Assembly (NCBI RefSeq): GCF_024623785.1 | Contig: NZ_JANKBZ010000024.1 | Span: forward strand, 62,001-126,000 | Reading direction: 5' to 3' | Length of the DNA: 64,000 bases | Origin: Archangium lipolyticum | GTDB lineage: Bacteria > Myxococcota > Myxococcia > Myxococcales > Myxococcaceae | Shown here: in pieces, positions 45,463-54,213 of the stretch | How positions within the stretch are numbered: the stretch's first letter is position 1 | Layout: every line of letters starts with the position of its first letter | Program-made: the position numbers and the translations under genes | Notes under the pieces: model-generated | What the model saw: only the letters and a program-made list of their open reading frames with translations | Database searches by the model: none | What the model was told of the DNA's origin: nothing

Positions 45463-46161
45463 ATGATCTTCCGGCAACTGTTCGACCAGGAGACGTGGAC
45501 GTACACCTACCTCATCGGAGACGAGAGCACGCACGAGGCGGCGCTCATCGATCCGGTGCTGGAGCAGGTGGAGCGGGACCTGAAGGTAGTCACGGAGCTG
45601 GGCCTGAAACTGACGCGGGTGCTGGAGACGCACGTGCACGCGGACCACGTCACCGGGGCGGGCAGGCTGCGCGAGCTGACGGGAGCGCGGGTGGCGGCGA
45701 GTCCCTCGGGGGCGCCGTGCGTGGACCAGCAGGTGAAGGATGGCGACGTGGTGCGGCTGGGCGGCCTGAGCATCCAGGTGCTCGCCACGCCGGGCCACAC
45801 GGATGACAGCCTGAGCTTCCTCGTGGGCAACAAGCTCTTCACGGGCGACGCGCTCCTCATCCGCGCCTGTGGCCGCACCGACTTCCAGAATGGGAACGCC
45901 GGCCAGCTCTACGACTCCATCACCGGCAAGCTCTTCACCCTGCCGGAGGAGACCGAGGTCTACCCGGGCCACGACTACGCGGGCCTGACGATGAGCACGG
46001 TGGGCGAGGAGAAGCGCCACAACCCGAGGTTCGTGGGCCGGAGCCGCGAGGCGTTCATCGAGTTCATGAACAACCGCAAGCTGGCGCCGCCCAAGAAGCT
46101 CGAGGTGGCGGTGCCCGCCAACCGCTCCTGCGGCAAACCCGTCCCCCAGGCCCAGGCGTGA
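45463..46161 (+). CDS. pdo: Persulfide dioxygenase, ETHE1-type metallo-beta-lactamase fold
   Basis: A 232-residue mononuclear iron enzyme that converts glutathione persulfide and O2 to sulfite. Motif E-T-H-V-H-A-D-H (His57, His59, Asp61, His62), then A-T-P-G-H-T-D-D-S and F-T-G-D-A-L-L, supply the ETHE1 metal ligands (His, His, Asp), and Y-P-G-H-D-Y lies near residue 175. The N-terminus M-I-F-R-Q-L-F-D-Q-E-T-W-T-Y-T-Y is typical of the family. ATG 45463 follows GGAGGG. Preceded by a sigma-54 promoter and followed after 26 bases by the rhodanese gene. Acts after SQR in sulfide detoxification. Confidence 0.92.
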   Translation: MIFRQLFDQETWTYTYLIGDESTHEAALIDPVLEQVERDLKVVTELGLKLTRVLETHVHADHVTGAGRLRELTGARVAASPSGAPCVDQQVKDGDVVRLGGLSIQVLATPGHTDDSLSFLVGNKLFTGDALLIRACGRTDFQNGNAGQLYDSITGKLFTLPEETEVYPGHDYAGLTMSTVGEEKRHNPRFVGRSREAFIEFMNNRKLAPPKKLEVAVPANRSCGKPVPQAQA

Positions 46162-46187
46162 CGCCCCAGCACAGGGAAGGACACCCG

Positions 46188-46802
46188 ATGAGCGCCTTGT
46201 ACGAGAAGGGCATCCCTCACGCGGATGGCTACCGGGACGTGGACGTGGGCACCGTGGCCATGTGGCATGCCGAGGTCCGGCTGGTGGACGTGCGCGAGCC
46301 GTCCGAGTTCGACGGCATCCTCGGCCACATCGCGGGCGCGGAGCTCGTACCCCTGCGGGTGGTGGAGGAGCGAGCCGGACAGTGGCCCCGGGATTCGGAG
46401 CTGGTGATGGTGTGCCGCTCCGGAGGCCGCTCGGCCAGGGCCGCCGCGCAGCTCGCGCGCCGGGGCTTCGACCGGGTGATGAACATGCGCGGGGGGATGC
46501 TCGCGTGGAACGAGGCGGAGCTGCCCGCGGTCCGCGCCGCGCCTCCTCCCGCCCTCCGCGTGGCGGACGTGCTCGACGAGCTGCTCGCGCGGACGCGGGA
46601 GCTGGGCGGAGCGGCACCCGCCTCATCCCCGCACGTGCTGCTCGAGGCGCACGGCGGCCAGCACGCCCGGCTCCTCTCGGTGCTCGAGCTGATGCAGATG
46701 GCCGGCCAGGTGGCGGCGAAGGACCCCGCTGCCCTCGAGCGCGTGCTGCGCGAGTGCCGTGACCGGCTCGCCGTGGCGCGCCCGGAGGTCCGCTCCACAT
46801 GA
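46188..46802 (+). CDS. Rhodanese-domain sulfurtransferase
   Basis: A 204-residue protein with one rhodanese domain (about 15-115). Active-site loop M-V-C-R-S-G-G-R-S (Cys76) and V-D-V-R-E-P-S-E-F-D are both typical. The C-terminal 90 residues are helical, Ala/Leu/Arg-rich and unassigned. It probably transfers sulfane sulfur between thiols and glutathione or to sulfite, as expected beside SQR and the dioxygenase. ATG 46188 is chosen over an in-frame ATG 30 bases upstream that overlaps the previous stop. Its TGA overlaps the next ATG in ATGA. Confidence 0.9.
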   Translation: MSALYEKGIPHADGYRDVDVGTVAMWHAEVRLVDVREPSEFDGILGHIAGAELVPLRVVEERAGQWPRDSELVMVCRSGGRSARAAAQLARRGFDRVMNMRGGMLAWNEAELPAVRAAPPPALRVADVLDELLARTRELGGAAPASSPHVLLEAHGGQHARLLSVLELMQMAGQVAAKDPAALERVLRECRDRLAVARPEVRST

Positions 46803-47701
46803 TGGTGCTCGGCATCGCCGCCTCGCTGCTCATCGGCGTGCTGCTGGGGCTGCTGGGCGGCGGAGGCTCCATCCTCACCGTGCCCCTGCTGGTCTACGTC
46901 CTCGGCGTCGAGCCGAAGACGGCCATCGCCATGTCCCTGGTGGTGGTGGGCCTCACCAGCGCCTCGGCCGCCGTGATGCACGCGCGCGCCGGCCGGGTGC
47001 GCTGGCGCACCGCCTTCGTCTTCGGCGCCGGGGGCATGATGGGTGCCTTCCTCGGCGGGCGCGTGGCCCGGTTCCTCCCCTCGGGCGTCCTGCTGCTCCT
47101 CTTCTCCGCCGCCATGCTCGCCGCCGCCGTGGCCATGCTGCGGCGCAAGGAGGCCCCGGCCCCCCTGGTGAGCCCCGTGCCCGAGCAGCCCTTGCACCTG
47201 CCCGTGCCGCGCGTGCTCGCCCAGGGCGCCGCCGTGGGTGTGCTGTCGGGACTCGTGGGCGCGGGAGGCGGCTTCCTCATCGTCCCCGCGCTCGTGCTGG
47301 TGGGATTGCCCACGCCCGTCGCCATGGGCACCTCGCTCGTCGTCATCTCGCTCCAGTGCGCGGCGGGGCTCCTCGGGCACCTGGGGCACGTGGACCTGCC
47401 GTGGGCACTCACCGCCGCCGTGCTCGCCACCGCCATCGCGGGCAGCTTCCTCGGAGGGCGGCTCGCGGGCCGCGTCTCGCCGGGCTCGCTGCGCAAGGGG
47501 TTCGGCGGGTTCGTGCTCGGCACCGCCTGCTTCATGGTGGCGGCGCAGGTGCCTCCCGCGCTGCGCGCGCGCGTCGCTCCGCTCCTCGCCACACCGTGGC
47601 CCTGGTTGGGGCTCGTCGGCGCGGTGGGCGCCGTGGCCCTGCCCTGGGCGCTGCTGTCCCGCGGTGGCTGGGGCCGGTCCGGCTCGGAGCGGCGGGGTTG
47701 A
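46799..47701 (+). CDS. TauE/SafE-family sulfite/anion exporter
   Basis: A 300-residue inner-membrane protein with seven or eight predicted helices in two homologous halves, each with a Gly-rich loop (G-L-L-G-G-G-G-S-I-L-T-V-P and G-L-V-G-A-G-G-G-F-L-I-V-P) that defines the family. In this setting the natural substrate is sulfite or thiosulfate made by the dioxygenase and rhodanese. Translation is coupled to the rhodanese gene by a 4-base overlap. Confidence 0.9.
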   Translation: MMVLGIAASLLIGVLLGLLGGGGSILTVPLLVYVLGVEPKTAIAMSLVVVGLTSASAAVMHARAGRVRWRTAFVFGAGGMMGAFLGGRVARFLPSGVLLLLFSAAMLAAAVAMLRRKEAPAPLVSPVPEQPLHLPVPRVLAQGAAVGVLSGLVGAGGGFLIVPALVLVGLPTPVAMGTSLVVISLQCAAGLLGHLGHVDLPWALTAAVLATAIAGSFLGGRLAGRVSPGSLRKGFGGFVLGTACFMVAAQVPPALRARVAPLLATPWPWLGLVGAVGAVALPWALLSRGGWGRSGSERRG

Positions 47702-47708
47702 TCCGGCG

Positions 47709-48431
47709 TCAGCGAAGGTAGGCCGCCGCCTGGCGCAGGGCCTGGGCCGCGTCGCTCCCGAAGGCGACCTTCTCGTGCGAGACGATCAGGCGCACGAGCC
47801 CCGGCAGGGCGGCATAGCGCTCGAGGTCGGCCCGCAGTGCCCGTGAGTCCTTGACGAGGAGCAGCTTCGAGAGGCGGGACACCCGGGGCCCCGGCGCGGA
47901 GCCCAGGACGGAGGTGAAGAGGAAGCCGAGCACGTCGCGCTTGCGGTCCATGTTGAAGACGACGTCATTCAACACGAGCGTGGTGCCATCCTTGGACCGC
48001 ACCAGCATCGCCCCCTCCGCATCCTTGATTCCGTGCAGCATCTCCAGCCGCACGTCCTCGCCGTGGAGGAAGTCCTCATAGGTGCCATCCACCGGCACCT
48101 TCTCCTCCACCTTGCCGCGCCCGCCCGAGGGAGCGAAGACCTGAAGGGAGGGGTAGCGCTGCTTGTAGGCCGGTGCATCCAGCCGGTGGACCCCGCTGGG
48201 CACGATGAGGAAGGTGAGCGGCCCCAACGCCTCCAGCTGGCGCTGGAGGGGCTCTTCCATGGCGATGGCGTTGTGGATGACCAGCGTCCCGTCGTCCCGG
48301 CGCACCACGGTCATCACCCGCTTGAGGGACATGTTGGGCAGCGCGCCCTCCACGCGCCAGAGGTTCTCGGAGAGCTGCTCCAGGGGTCCGTGCGGCAGGA
48401 CATTCCAGGTGGGCGGGGGACGTGGGGTCAT
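47709..48431 (-). CDS. DUF4336 protein (metallo-beta-lactamase-like)
   Basis: A 240-residue protein with the DUF4336 layout: L-W-R-V-E-G near 25, M-T-V-V-R-R-D-D-G-T-L-V-I-H-N, a L-G-P-L-T-F-L-I-V-P-S-G-V-H-R-L-D core and a D-V-V-F-N-M segment. The fold is thought to be related to metallo-beta-lactamases, but the full H-x-H-x-D-H set is not present, so activity is uncertain. Convergent with the TauE gene, 7 bases apart. Confidence 0.8.
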   Translation of the reverse strand: MTPRPPPTWNVLPHGPLEQLSENLWRVEGALPNMSLKRVMTVVRRDDGTLVIHNAIAMEEPLQRQLEALGPLTFLIVPSGVHRLDAPAYKQRYPSLQVFAPSGGRGKVEEKVPVDGTYEDFLHGEDVRLEMLHGIKDAEGAMLVRSKDGTTLVLNDVVFNMDRKRDVLGFLFTSVLGSAPGPRVSRLSKLLLVKDSRALRADLERYAALPGLVRLIVSHEKVAFGSDAAQALRQAAAYLR

Positions 48432-48487
48432 ACCCGCTGGTTAGCCCAACCCGGCGCGTCCGGGCGCACGAAAACGAGGAGGTGTGC

Positions 48488-49009
48488 TCATTCGCAGACG
48501 CGCGTCTCGGTCTTCTCCAGGAAGACATGGGGCTTCGCCACCCGCTCCACCTTGACGAAGCAGAAGGGGTACGAGATCGCGTCACCCGCGGGGCAGTTCC
48601 CGGTGAGGGAGGACGTCACTTCGACCTCCACCCGGCTCCCGGTCTCCTTCACGCTGGAGATGGAGATCCCCGAGCCACAGTCCGACTGCTGCCCCATCCA
48701 CACGGCGACGACGACGAACCGCGAGAAGTCGACCTCGGGCACCGCCATCCCTTCATGGGCGGAGTCGAGGAACGCCTTCCGGAAGGCCGCCGCGTCCTCG
48801 ATGACCTCGCGCGCCCGCTCCGTCCGGGCGATGTCGCCGGTGCAGCTCGAGCACATCAGCGGCTCGACGGAGAGCGCACGCGGCGCGTGGAGCGAGCTCC
48901 CGCCCGGGCTCGGGGAGCCCGTCGCGCACGAGAGCAACAGGCCCAGCACGGGCGTCGCGGCCATGAACGTGACGGAACGGGTCCACGTCCCGGGAGTCCT
49001 GTTGCGCAT
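48488..49009 (-). CDS. Small lipoprotein, PrcB-C-like
   Basis: A 173-residue protein with a signal ending in L-L-L-S-C. A C-S-S-C pair near residue 53 and C-x-S-G-I-S-I-S-S-V, then E-V-E-V-T-S-S, resemble the PrcB C-terminal domain of secreted bacterial proteins. Six cysteines follow the lipobox, suggesting disulfides. Function unknown. It lies directly before the chemotaxis receptor gene in transcription order reversed, with 17 bases between, so both could share one message. Confidence 0.65.
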   Translation of the reverse strand: MRNRTPGTWTRSVTFMAATPVLGLLLSCATGSPSPGGSSLHAPRALSVEPLMCSSCTGDIARTERAREVIEDAAAFRKAFLDSAHEGMAVPEVDFSRFVVVAVWMGQQSDCGSGISISSVKETGSRVEVEVTSSLTGNCPAGDAISYPFCFVKVERVAKPHVFLEKTETRVCE

Positions 49010-49026
49010 GGGAGCCCTCTCCTGTC

Positions 49027-50616
49027 CTACACGCGGAAGCTGGAGACCACCTGCTTGAGCCGCTCGAGCGTCGCGTTCACCTGCACCACCGCCTCCTCCG
49101 CGCTCATCGTCGACTCCACCACGTCGCCCATCATCTGAGACAGCGTGGTCATCACGTCCGTCATCTGCGCGATGCCCGCGTTCTGCTGCGTCACCGACGC
49201 GACGATCTGCTTGGCCGCCTGGCTGCTCTCGTGCACCACCGTGGTGATCTCCCGCAGCTTGTCCGCCGACGTGAGCACCTGGGTGATGCCCGCCTCCATC
49301 TCCTGGCTGTCCTGCTCGGCGATGGACACCGCCCGCCGGATGGCCTGGTTGATCTCCAGGAGGATCTTCCCGATGCGCTGCGTGCTCTGCACCGACTGGC
49401 CACTGAGCGCCCGCATCTCCCGCGCCACCACCGCGAAGCCGCGCCCCTCCTCGCCCGCGCGCGCCGCCTCGATGGATGCGTTGAGCGCCAGCACGTTCGA
49501 CTGGTCCGCCAGGTCGCGCACGCTGCCGATGATTTCACCCGCGCGCGCCGCCTGCTCCGACAGGTGCGCCACGCTGCGCATCAGCGCCTCCACCCGCGCC
49601 CGCAGTTGCTGCAACCCCTGCGCGCTGCTCTCGATGGACTGCCGCCCCGAGGTGCTGAACTGGTCCGCCTGCGCCGCCACCCTCAGCACCATCTCCGCGC
49701 GGCTCGCCGCCAGGTTCGACGTCTGGGCGATCTCACTCATCGTCGTGCCCGCCTCGGACAGGCTCCGCGACTGGTGGCTGAGGAAGTTGAGCTGTCCCTG
49801 GCTCGCCTCGGTGAGCCGCTTCGTCGCCTGCGTCAGCTCCTCCACCACCCCCTGCAACGTCAACGGCACCTTGCGCAGCCGCGTCACCAGGGCCTCGATG
49901 CCCCGCGCCAGCTGGCCCACCTCATCCTGGGAGCGCACGTCGATGCGCTGCGTGAGGTCTCCCTCGGTGGCGATGCGCGTGGTCACCTCCGTCAGCCGGG
50001 TCAGCGGCCCCACCACGCCCCGCGCCAGCCAGGACGACAGTCCCGCCAGCGAGAGGATGCACAGCACCACGAGCGTGGTCGTCCACCGCTGCCGCCGCCG
50101 CTGCAACTGCTCCATCTCCCCGAAGGAGGCGCGCAGCCCGTTCTGGGCCCACTCGCCCGACCCCCGCAGCACCTGCTCCAGCGTGGAGTGGCGCACCAGG
50201 GCCTGTTGGAAGGACTCCTCCGCGCCCGGCTCCTCACGCGCCGCCAGCTCCACGGCCCGCTGCCCCTGCGTCCAGAAGGCACCGAAGGCCTCGCGCAGGG
50301 ACTGGCGCCGGGCCTCATCCAGCACCGGGTTGCCCGCCTCGCGCGCCAGGGTCTCCTCGAAGGACTTCGCCTGCTCGCGCATCGACGCCAGCCGCGCCAC
50401 GTCCCGGGCCGCGTACGCCTCGCGCAGGTCCCACCGCAGCGAGGACACCAGGACCTCCAGGCTCCGCACCGAGGCGAGCGCGGGCGTGTACCCCTCGGCG
50501 ATGCGCTGGCCCAGCCGCCCGGCGTCCCGGCTCACCGCCAGGGAAAGGCCGAGGATGAGCAGGAGGAAGACGGTGGCCACCACCGGGAGGAGCACGACCT
50601 TCTGCTTGAACGTCAT
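49027..50616 (-). CDS. Methyl-accepting chemotaxis protein
   Basis: A 529-residue receptor. ATG 50616 has GGGAGGTGGAGG just upstream and starts the first transmembrane helix (about 7-27). A four-helix-type periplasmic domain of about 150 residues, a second helix (about 180-200), a HAMP domain and a cytoplasmic coiled coil follow. The signalling tip N-V-L-A-L-N-A-S-I-E-A-A-R-A-G-E-E-G-R-G-F-A-V-V is nearly invariant. It feeds a CheA/CheW kinase encoded elsewhere; no che gene is nearby. Ligand unknown. The 270 bases upstream contain no gene that I can see. Confidence 0.95.
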   Translation of the reverse strand: MTFKQKVVLLPVVATVFLLLILGLSLAVSRDAGRLGQRIAEGYTPALASVRSLEVLVSSLRWDLREAYAARDVARLASMREQAKSFEETLAREAGNPVLDEARRQSLREAFGAFWTQGQRAVELAAREEPGAEESFQQALVRHSTLEQVLRGSGEWAQNGLRASFGEMEQLQRRRQRWTTTLVVLCILSLAGLSSWLARGVVGPLTRLTEVTTRIATEGDLTQRIDVRSQDEVGQLARGIEALVTRLRKVPLTLQGVVEELTQATKRLTEASQGQLNFLSHQSRSLSEAGTTMSEIAQTSNLAASRAEMVLRVAAQADQFSTSGRQSIESSAQGLQQLRARVEALMRSVAHLSEQAARAGEIIGSVRDLADQSNVLALNASIEAARAGEEGRGFAVVAREMRALSGQSVQSTQRIGKILLEINQAIRRAVSIAEQDSQEMEAGITQVLTSADKLREITTVVHESSQAAKQIVASVTQQNAGIAQMTDVMTTLSQMMGDVVESTMSAEEAVVQVNATLERLKQVVSSFRV

Positions 50617-50886
50617 GGCCTCCACCTCCCGCCAACGACTCGGCCCGGGATGGCTCCACGTGCGGCCGCTGGGGGCGTGCAACGCCTGGACATGACTCTC
50701 CTTCCTCAGCGGACCGGAGCGGCCCGCGCACCTGGCACGACAGGGGACGTCCCCCGTGAGAGCCGCAGGATACCGGATGCGCTCCCCTGGCGCGCGAGGC
50801 CCCCCGGTACCGGCTGGGGTGGGGGTGACCCCTACGGCGCCCCCCTCCGCCTCCCCGCCCGTCGGGTAGGCGGCCCACGGGAAACC

Positions 50887-51972
50887 CTACGCGTACGCCT
50901 CCATCCGGTGCACCCCCTCGATGGAGAGGACGAAGTCGGGGCCAAAGGCGTGGGCGGGCGTGAAGGCACCCCGCCGCTCGCCCGCCAGCACCTCTTCCAC
51001 CGAGCGCACGGCGGCCCTGGCGGTGAAAGCGTAGGCCTCGGGTGTCTCCAACCACGCCTCGGCCTGCCGCCCGTCCGGTGCGCGCGCCTGGGCCCACACC
51101 TGGGCGCGAGCCCGCTGGCGCAGGGACTCGTCCGGCCCCTGCAGCCGGGTCTCGATGAGCTTCGACACCCGCTGGCGCACCGGCTCCGCCGCCAGCACCC
51201 GTTGGAGGACGGGGAAGGCGTAGCGCAGCGAGTGGGCCGCGACGGCGGGCTGCGCCATGTAGGTGGTGATGTTGGGGATGCCGGTGGAGTGCCACGCCGT
51301 CACCAGGTCGCCCCAGGGGATGGGGATGGCGGTGCGCTCGCGATCGGAGAAGCGCACCCGGCGCACGCCCAGGCCCATGGGCCAGGGTTGGAGGTGGCCA
51401 CCGCGGCGCACGGCCGCGCCGGTGGGCACGGACTCCAGCATGGACTTGGCGGTGCCGGCGCTCGCCCGGGCGACGCCGCCGATGGCCAGGTCCAGCTCGT
51501 GCGCGCCGGGGACCTTCTCCGCCACGTAGCGGGCGAGACAGTCGGTGGGCACCACGTCGAAGCCCACGCCGGACATCAGCACCACGCCGCGGCCCCTGGC
51601 CTCGGCGTCATGGCGGAAGGTGTTCTCGAAGACGGGAATCTCGCCGGTGATGTCGAGGTAGTGCGCGCGCGCGGCGAGGCAGGCCTGCACCATGGGCTCG
51701 CTGGTGTGCACGAAGGGGCCGGCGGCATGAAGCACCAGCGGGAGGCCCTCCAGGGCGGACACCAGGCCGCGCGCGTCATCGAGGCTCACCGCCACCATGT
51801 CCAGCCCGAGCCGCGAGGCCAGGGGCGCGAGCTTGTCGCGGGAGCGGCCGGCGAGCACCGGCTTGTGTCCGCGGCGCACCGCCTCCTCGGCGATGAGCAC
51901 GCCGGTGTAGCCGGTGGCGCCGTACAGCATCCAACGGGGAGTCGTGTTCGTCGAAGGTTTCACGTGCGGCAC
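50887..51972 (-). CDS. Saccharopine dehydrogenase family / trans-acting enoyl-reductase-like protein
   Basis: A 361-residue NAD(P)-binding protein. The Rossmann motif is Y-G-A-T-G-Y-T-G (about 17-24), followed by L-A-G-R-S-R-D-K-L and V-L-H-A-A-G-P-F. Members include trans-acting enoyl reductases of mycobacterial lipid synthesis and many uncharacterised oxidoreductases. No polyketide or lipid gene is adjacent, so the substrate is unknown. Start GTG 51972; a second GTG lies three codons later. Confidence 0.82.
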   Translation of the reverse strand: MPHVKPSTNTTPRWMLYGATGYTGVLIAEEAVRRGHKPVLAGRSRDKLAPLASRLGLDMVAVSLDDARGLVSALEGLPLVLHAAGPFVHTSEPMVQACLAARAHYLDITGEIPVFENTFRHDAEARGRGVVLMSGVGFDVVPTDCLARYVAEKVPGAHELDLAIGGVARASAGTAKSMLESVPTGAAVRRGGHLQPWPMGLGVRRVRFSDRERTAIPIPWGDLVTAWHSTGIPNITTYMAQPAVAAHSLRYAFPVLQRVLAAEPVRQRVSKLIETRLQGPDESLRQRARAQVWAQARAPDGRQAEAWLETPEAYAFTARAAVRSVEEVLAGERRGAFTPAHAFGPDFVLSIEGVHRMEAYA

Positions 51973-52090
51973 CCTACCTCATGGAGCCGACATTGGCGTG
52001 GGGTGCGTGCCCGCGAGGAGGCGGACCCGCCCCCAACGTCAAACACTCGTCTTGAGACACGGCCACTGAACTTTTAAGGTCTACCGGGAC

Positions 52091-53023
52091 ATGATGACCT
52101 GCGCCATAGGCCACCTGAAGAAGGCCGCTCTCTGTACTCTCCTGATGATCGCATCCACGACCACGGGAGCTGAGCGGCGGTTCTGCCTCGAAGAAGGGAC
52201 CAGAGCCAGGAGACTCTACCCATCGAAGGACTCCCAGGCAGCGCCGAAGGTGTTCGTAGCGGGAGATACAGCGACCACGATCCGCTTCGAGACGCCTTGT
52301 GACCCGAGCCGCACGAAGCTCGTGGGTGGGGAGGGCCGCTTCGAGCCCCTGCTCGTGGGTGGCAAGTCCGTGGTCATCGTCCCTCTTCGAGACCTGGAAC
52401 CAGAAGACCGTTTCATTCTGCTGGTGACTCTGATGGACGACACCCAGTTGGCATTCACCGTCACCGCCAGTCAGCAGTTCGCGGACTGGCAAGTCGACGT
52501 GTTTCTGGACCCTGACTCATCTAAATCGCTCCGGGTGGCGCTGGAGGCGAAGAAGAAGGAGAACGAGGTACTCCGAGAAGAGAACCGCCGCCTCGCGAAC
52601 GAGGAAAACTCGATCGATCACGCCTTGGCCGCCCTCCTTGCCAACGGGCAGCTCTCGATGACGCCATTCAAGGATCGTGTGAAGTGGACCATCACGGACA
52701 AAGGATTCAAGGTAGACATCATCCTTCTCGAAGGAGGGGCGCGCGCGGCAGTACTCTTCCTGATAAAGAACCTTGACGAGAGAACTCCTTGGAGGTTGGA
52801 GGAGGCGCGGCTCTCGACGTTCACCACTGGGGAGTCAAGACCCTTTGCCCTGCGCATGACTCCGATCGAAATTCCGCCCGGAAAAACCGGCACCATCGCC
52901 CTTGTTACGGACCTGACTTCGTTCATGACCAAGATAGGCACAGACAAGCTCGTCGTGGAGCTCTTCCGTGATGGAGGACTCCGACAGGTCTACGCAGTGC
53001 TAGAGAAGAAATCCAAGCCCTGA
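52091..53023 (+). CDS. DUF2381-family protein
   Basis: A 310-residue exported protein with signal peptide (M-M-T-C-A-I-G-H-L-K-K then a hydrophobic core). The two beta-rich halves flanking a charged coiled coil (E-A-K-K-K-E-N-E-V-L-R-E-E-N-R-R-L) match the DUF2381 paralogous family of Myxococcus. In other myxobacteria these genes usually neighbour Ser/Thr kinase genes; here none is next to it. GC is visibly lower than in flanking housekeeping genes. Function unknown. Confidence 0.82.
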   Translation: MMTCAIGHLKKAALCTLLMIASTTTGAERRFCLEEGTRARRLYPSKDSQAAPKVFVAGDTATTIRFETPCDPSRTKLVGGEGRFEPLLVGGKSVVIVPLRDLEPEDRFILLVTLMDDTQLAFTVTASQQFADWQVDVFLDPDSSKSLRVALEAKKKENEVLREENRRLANEENSIDHALAALLANGQLSMTPFKDRVKWTITDKGFKVDIILLEGGARAAVLFLIKNLDERTPWRLEEARLSTFTTGESRPFALRMTPIEIPPGKTGTIALVTDLTSFMTKIGTDKLVVELFRDGGLRQVYAVLEKKSKP

Positions 53024-53069
53024 CCTTCACCTCAATGCCGTAGGCACACATCCCCCCAAAGGTTATCTC

Positions 53070-53561
53070 ATGTCCCGAACGAAAGTGACGCTGATCCTGA
53101 CACTGAGCCTCCTTGCATGCACGGGTCCGGGTTGTACCGCCTCCGGTGTCTACCTGCGTGCAGACGGAAGCCCTGGACCCCAGAAATGTTCGGACGAAGC
53201 ACTGAAGACCATGCGGATCCTGCGGCTTGAGCCCGGCGACAGTGCCTTCGCCGAACTCGACGCCAACCAGACAGACCAGAGCCCCGTCACACTTAGCGAT
53301 GGCCCCGTCGAGGGATTCCTGGACCAGGATTTCAAGACCCTTCCCGCGATGACGAGAATTTATGGCCAGATCTGGACCGGTGGACCCAACGTCGTCGTTC
53401 GGTACTACGAGGCGCGGCCACCAGGGGGCGACCGCATTCCAATCTGCGCTGTCGCCCGCTCGGATCGTGGAGGCCTGAAAAAGCAACCAGGCTCACGCCC
53501 AGGCGTTGCCGTTCTCCAACTCTCGCGTGCCGTGCTCTGGATCGTCGACGACTTCCGCTGA
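53070..53561 (+). CDS. Small secreted protein downstream of DUF2381 gene
   Basis: A 163-residue protein with a signal peptide (M-S-R-T-K-V-T-L-I-L-T-L-S-L-L-A-C); a second Cys at G-P-G-C follows, so the exact lipidation site is uncertain. The body has P-Q-K-C-S-D-E-A-L and R-I-P-I-C-A-V-A-R, a possible disulfide pair. It starts 47 bases after the DUF2381 gene and probably shares its transcript. No family recognised. Confidence 0.7.
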   Translation: MSRTKVTLILTLSLLACTGPGCTASGVYLRADGSPGPQKCSDEALKTMRILRLEPGDSAFAELDANQTDQSPVTLSDGPVEGFLDQDFKTLPAMTRIYGQIWTGGPNVVVRYYEARPPGGDRIPICAVARSDRGGLKKQPGSRPGVAVLQLSRAVLWIVDDFR

Positions 53562-53610
53562 AGACGAGCAGGTCGCGTCGCAAGGGTACACCGTGGCGCG
53601 CCCTTTCACC

Positions 53611-54213
53611 TCATTCTGTAGGAGGAAGGGGCCATGTGGCTGCGAATAGGGGAGCAAGGACGTGGCTTTCCAGTTCGTCAGCACGAGTAATGCCCAGCAA
53701 TGGCACCGCAATGCTGAGCAAAGCTCCTTCCACCATGAGTTCCTCAAAACGCTTGGTATCACTTGTATCCCAACCCGGACCACCCAATGAGGTTCGGTCG
53801 ATCCGCCGCACCTGCTCGTCCGGAAGCGCATTCCGACTCCAAAGTTGTGCCAGGGCCAGCCAGTACACGTCATCCGACGTTTCACGCACAACCATCCGTG
53901 ATCCGATGCAAAGAGGCGTATTGAAGTCAGGATCCTGCGGATTCCATAGGACAACTCCGACCGTCAATATTTCTTTGCGCGTTGGCTCCTGAGGCACAGG
54001 GTGATACTGGCGAATGAAATAGTAGGGCAGCCACTCCTGTGGGCTGTCCACCTTGAAAATCTTCTTCGGATAGCTGGCACTCCAATTCGTTGGATAGGGA
54101 ATATGCTTACGATCGCTCAAAAGAGCATCTGCGGATAACAGCAATCTTGAAACGTTGCGGAACACCTCCTGTACGTAACGGAAGCCCTCCACCATTTGAC
54201 GGCCTTCATTCAT
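53611..54213 (-). CDS. Unrecognised protein, second gene of low-GC two-gene module
   Basis: A 200-residue cytoplasmic-looking protein. Its ATG overlaps the TGA of the upstream nuclease-like gene (ATGA, 54210-54213), so the two are translationally coupled. Features: Y-P-T-N-W-S-A-S-Y, P-Y-Y-F-I-R-Q-Y-H-P, then a stretch with V-G-V-V-L-W-N-P-Q-D and an acidic middle. No signal, membrane segment or catalytic motif seen. GC is about 55 %, unlike the 70 % of the flanks, which points to transfer from elsewhere. It may be a regulator, inhibitor or partner of the nuclease-like protein; I cannot name a family. Confidence 0.7.
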   Translation of the reverse strand: MNEGRQMVEGFRYVQEVFRNVSRLLLSADALLSDRKHIPYPTNWSASYPKKIFKVDSPQEWLPYYFIRQYHPVPQEPTRKEILTVGVVLWNPQDPDFNTPLCIGSRMVVRETSDDVYWLALAQLWSRNALPDEQVRRIDRTSLGGPGWDTSDTKRFEELMVEGALLSIAVPLLGITRADELESHVLAPLFAATWPLPPTE

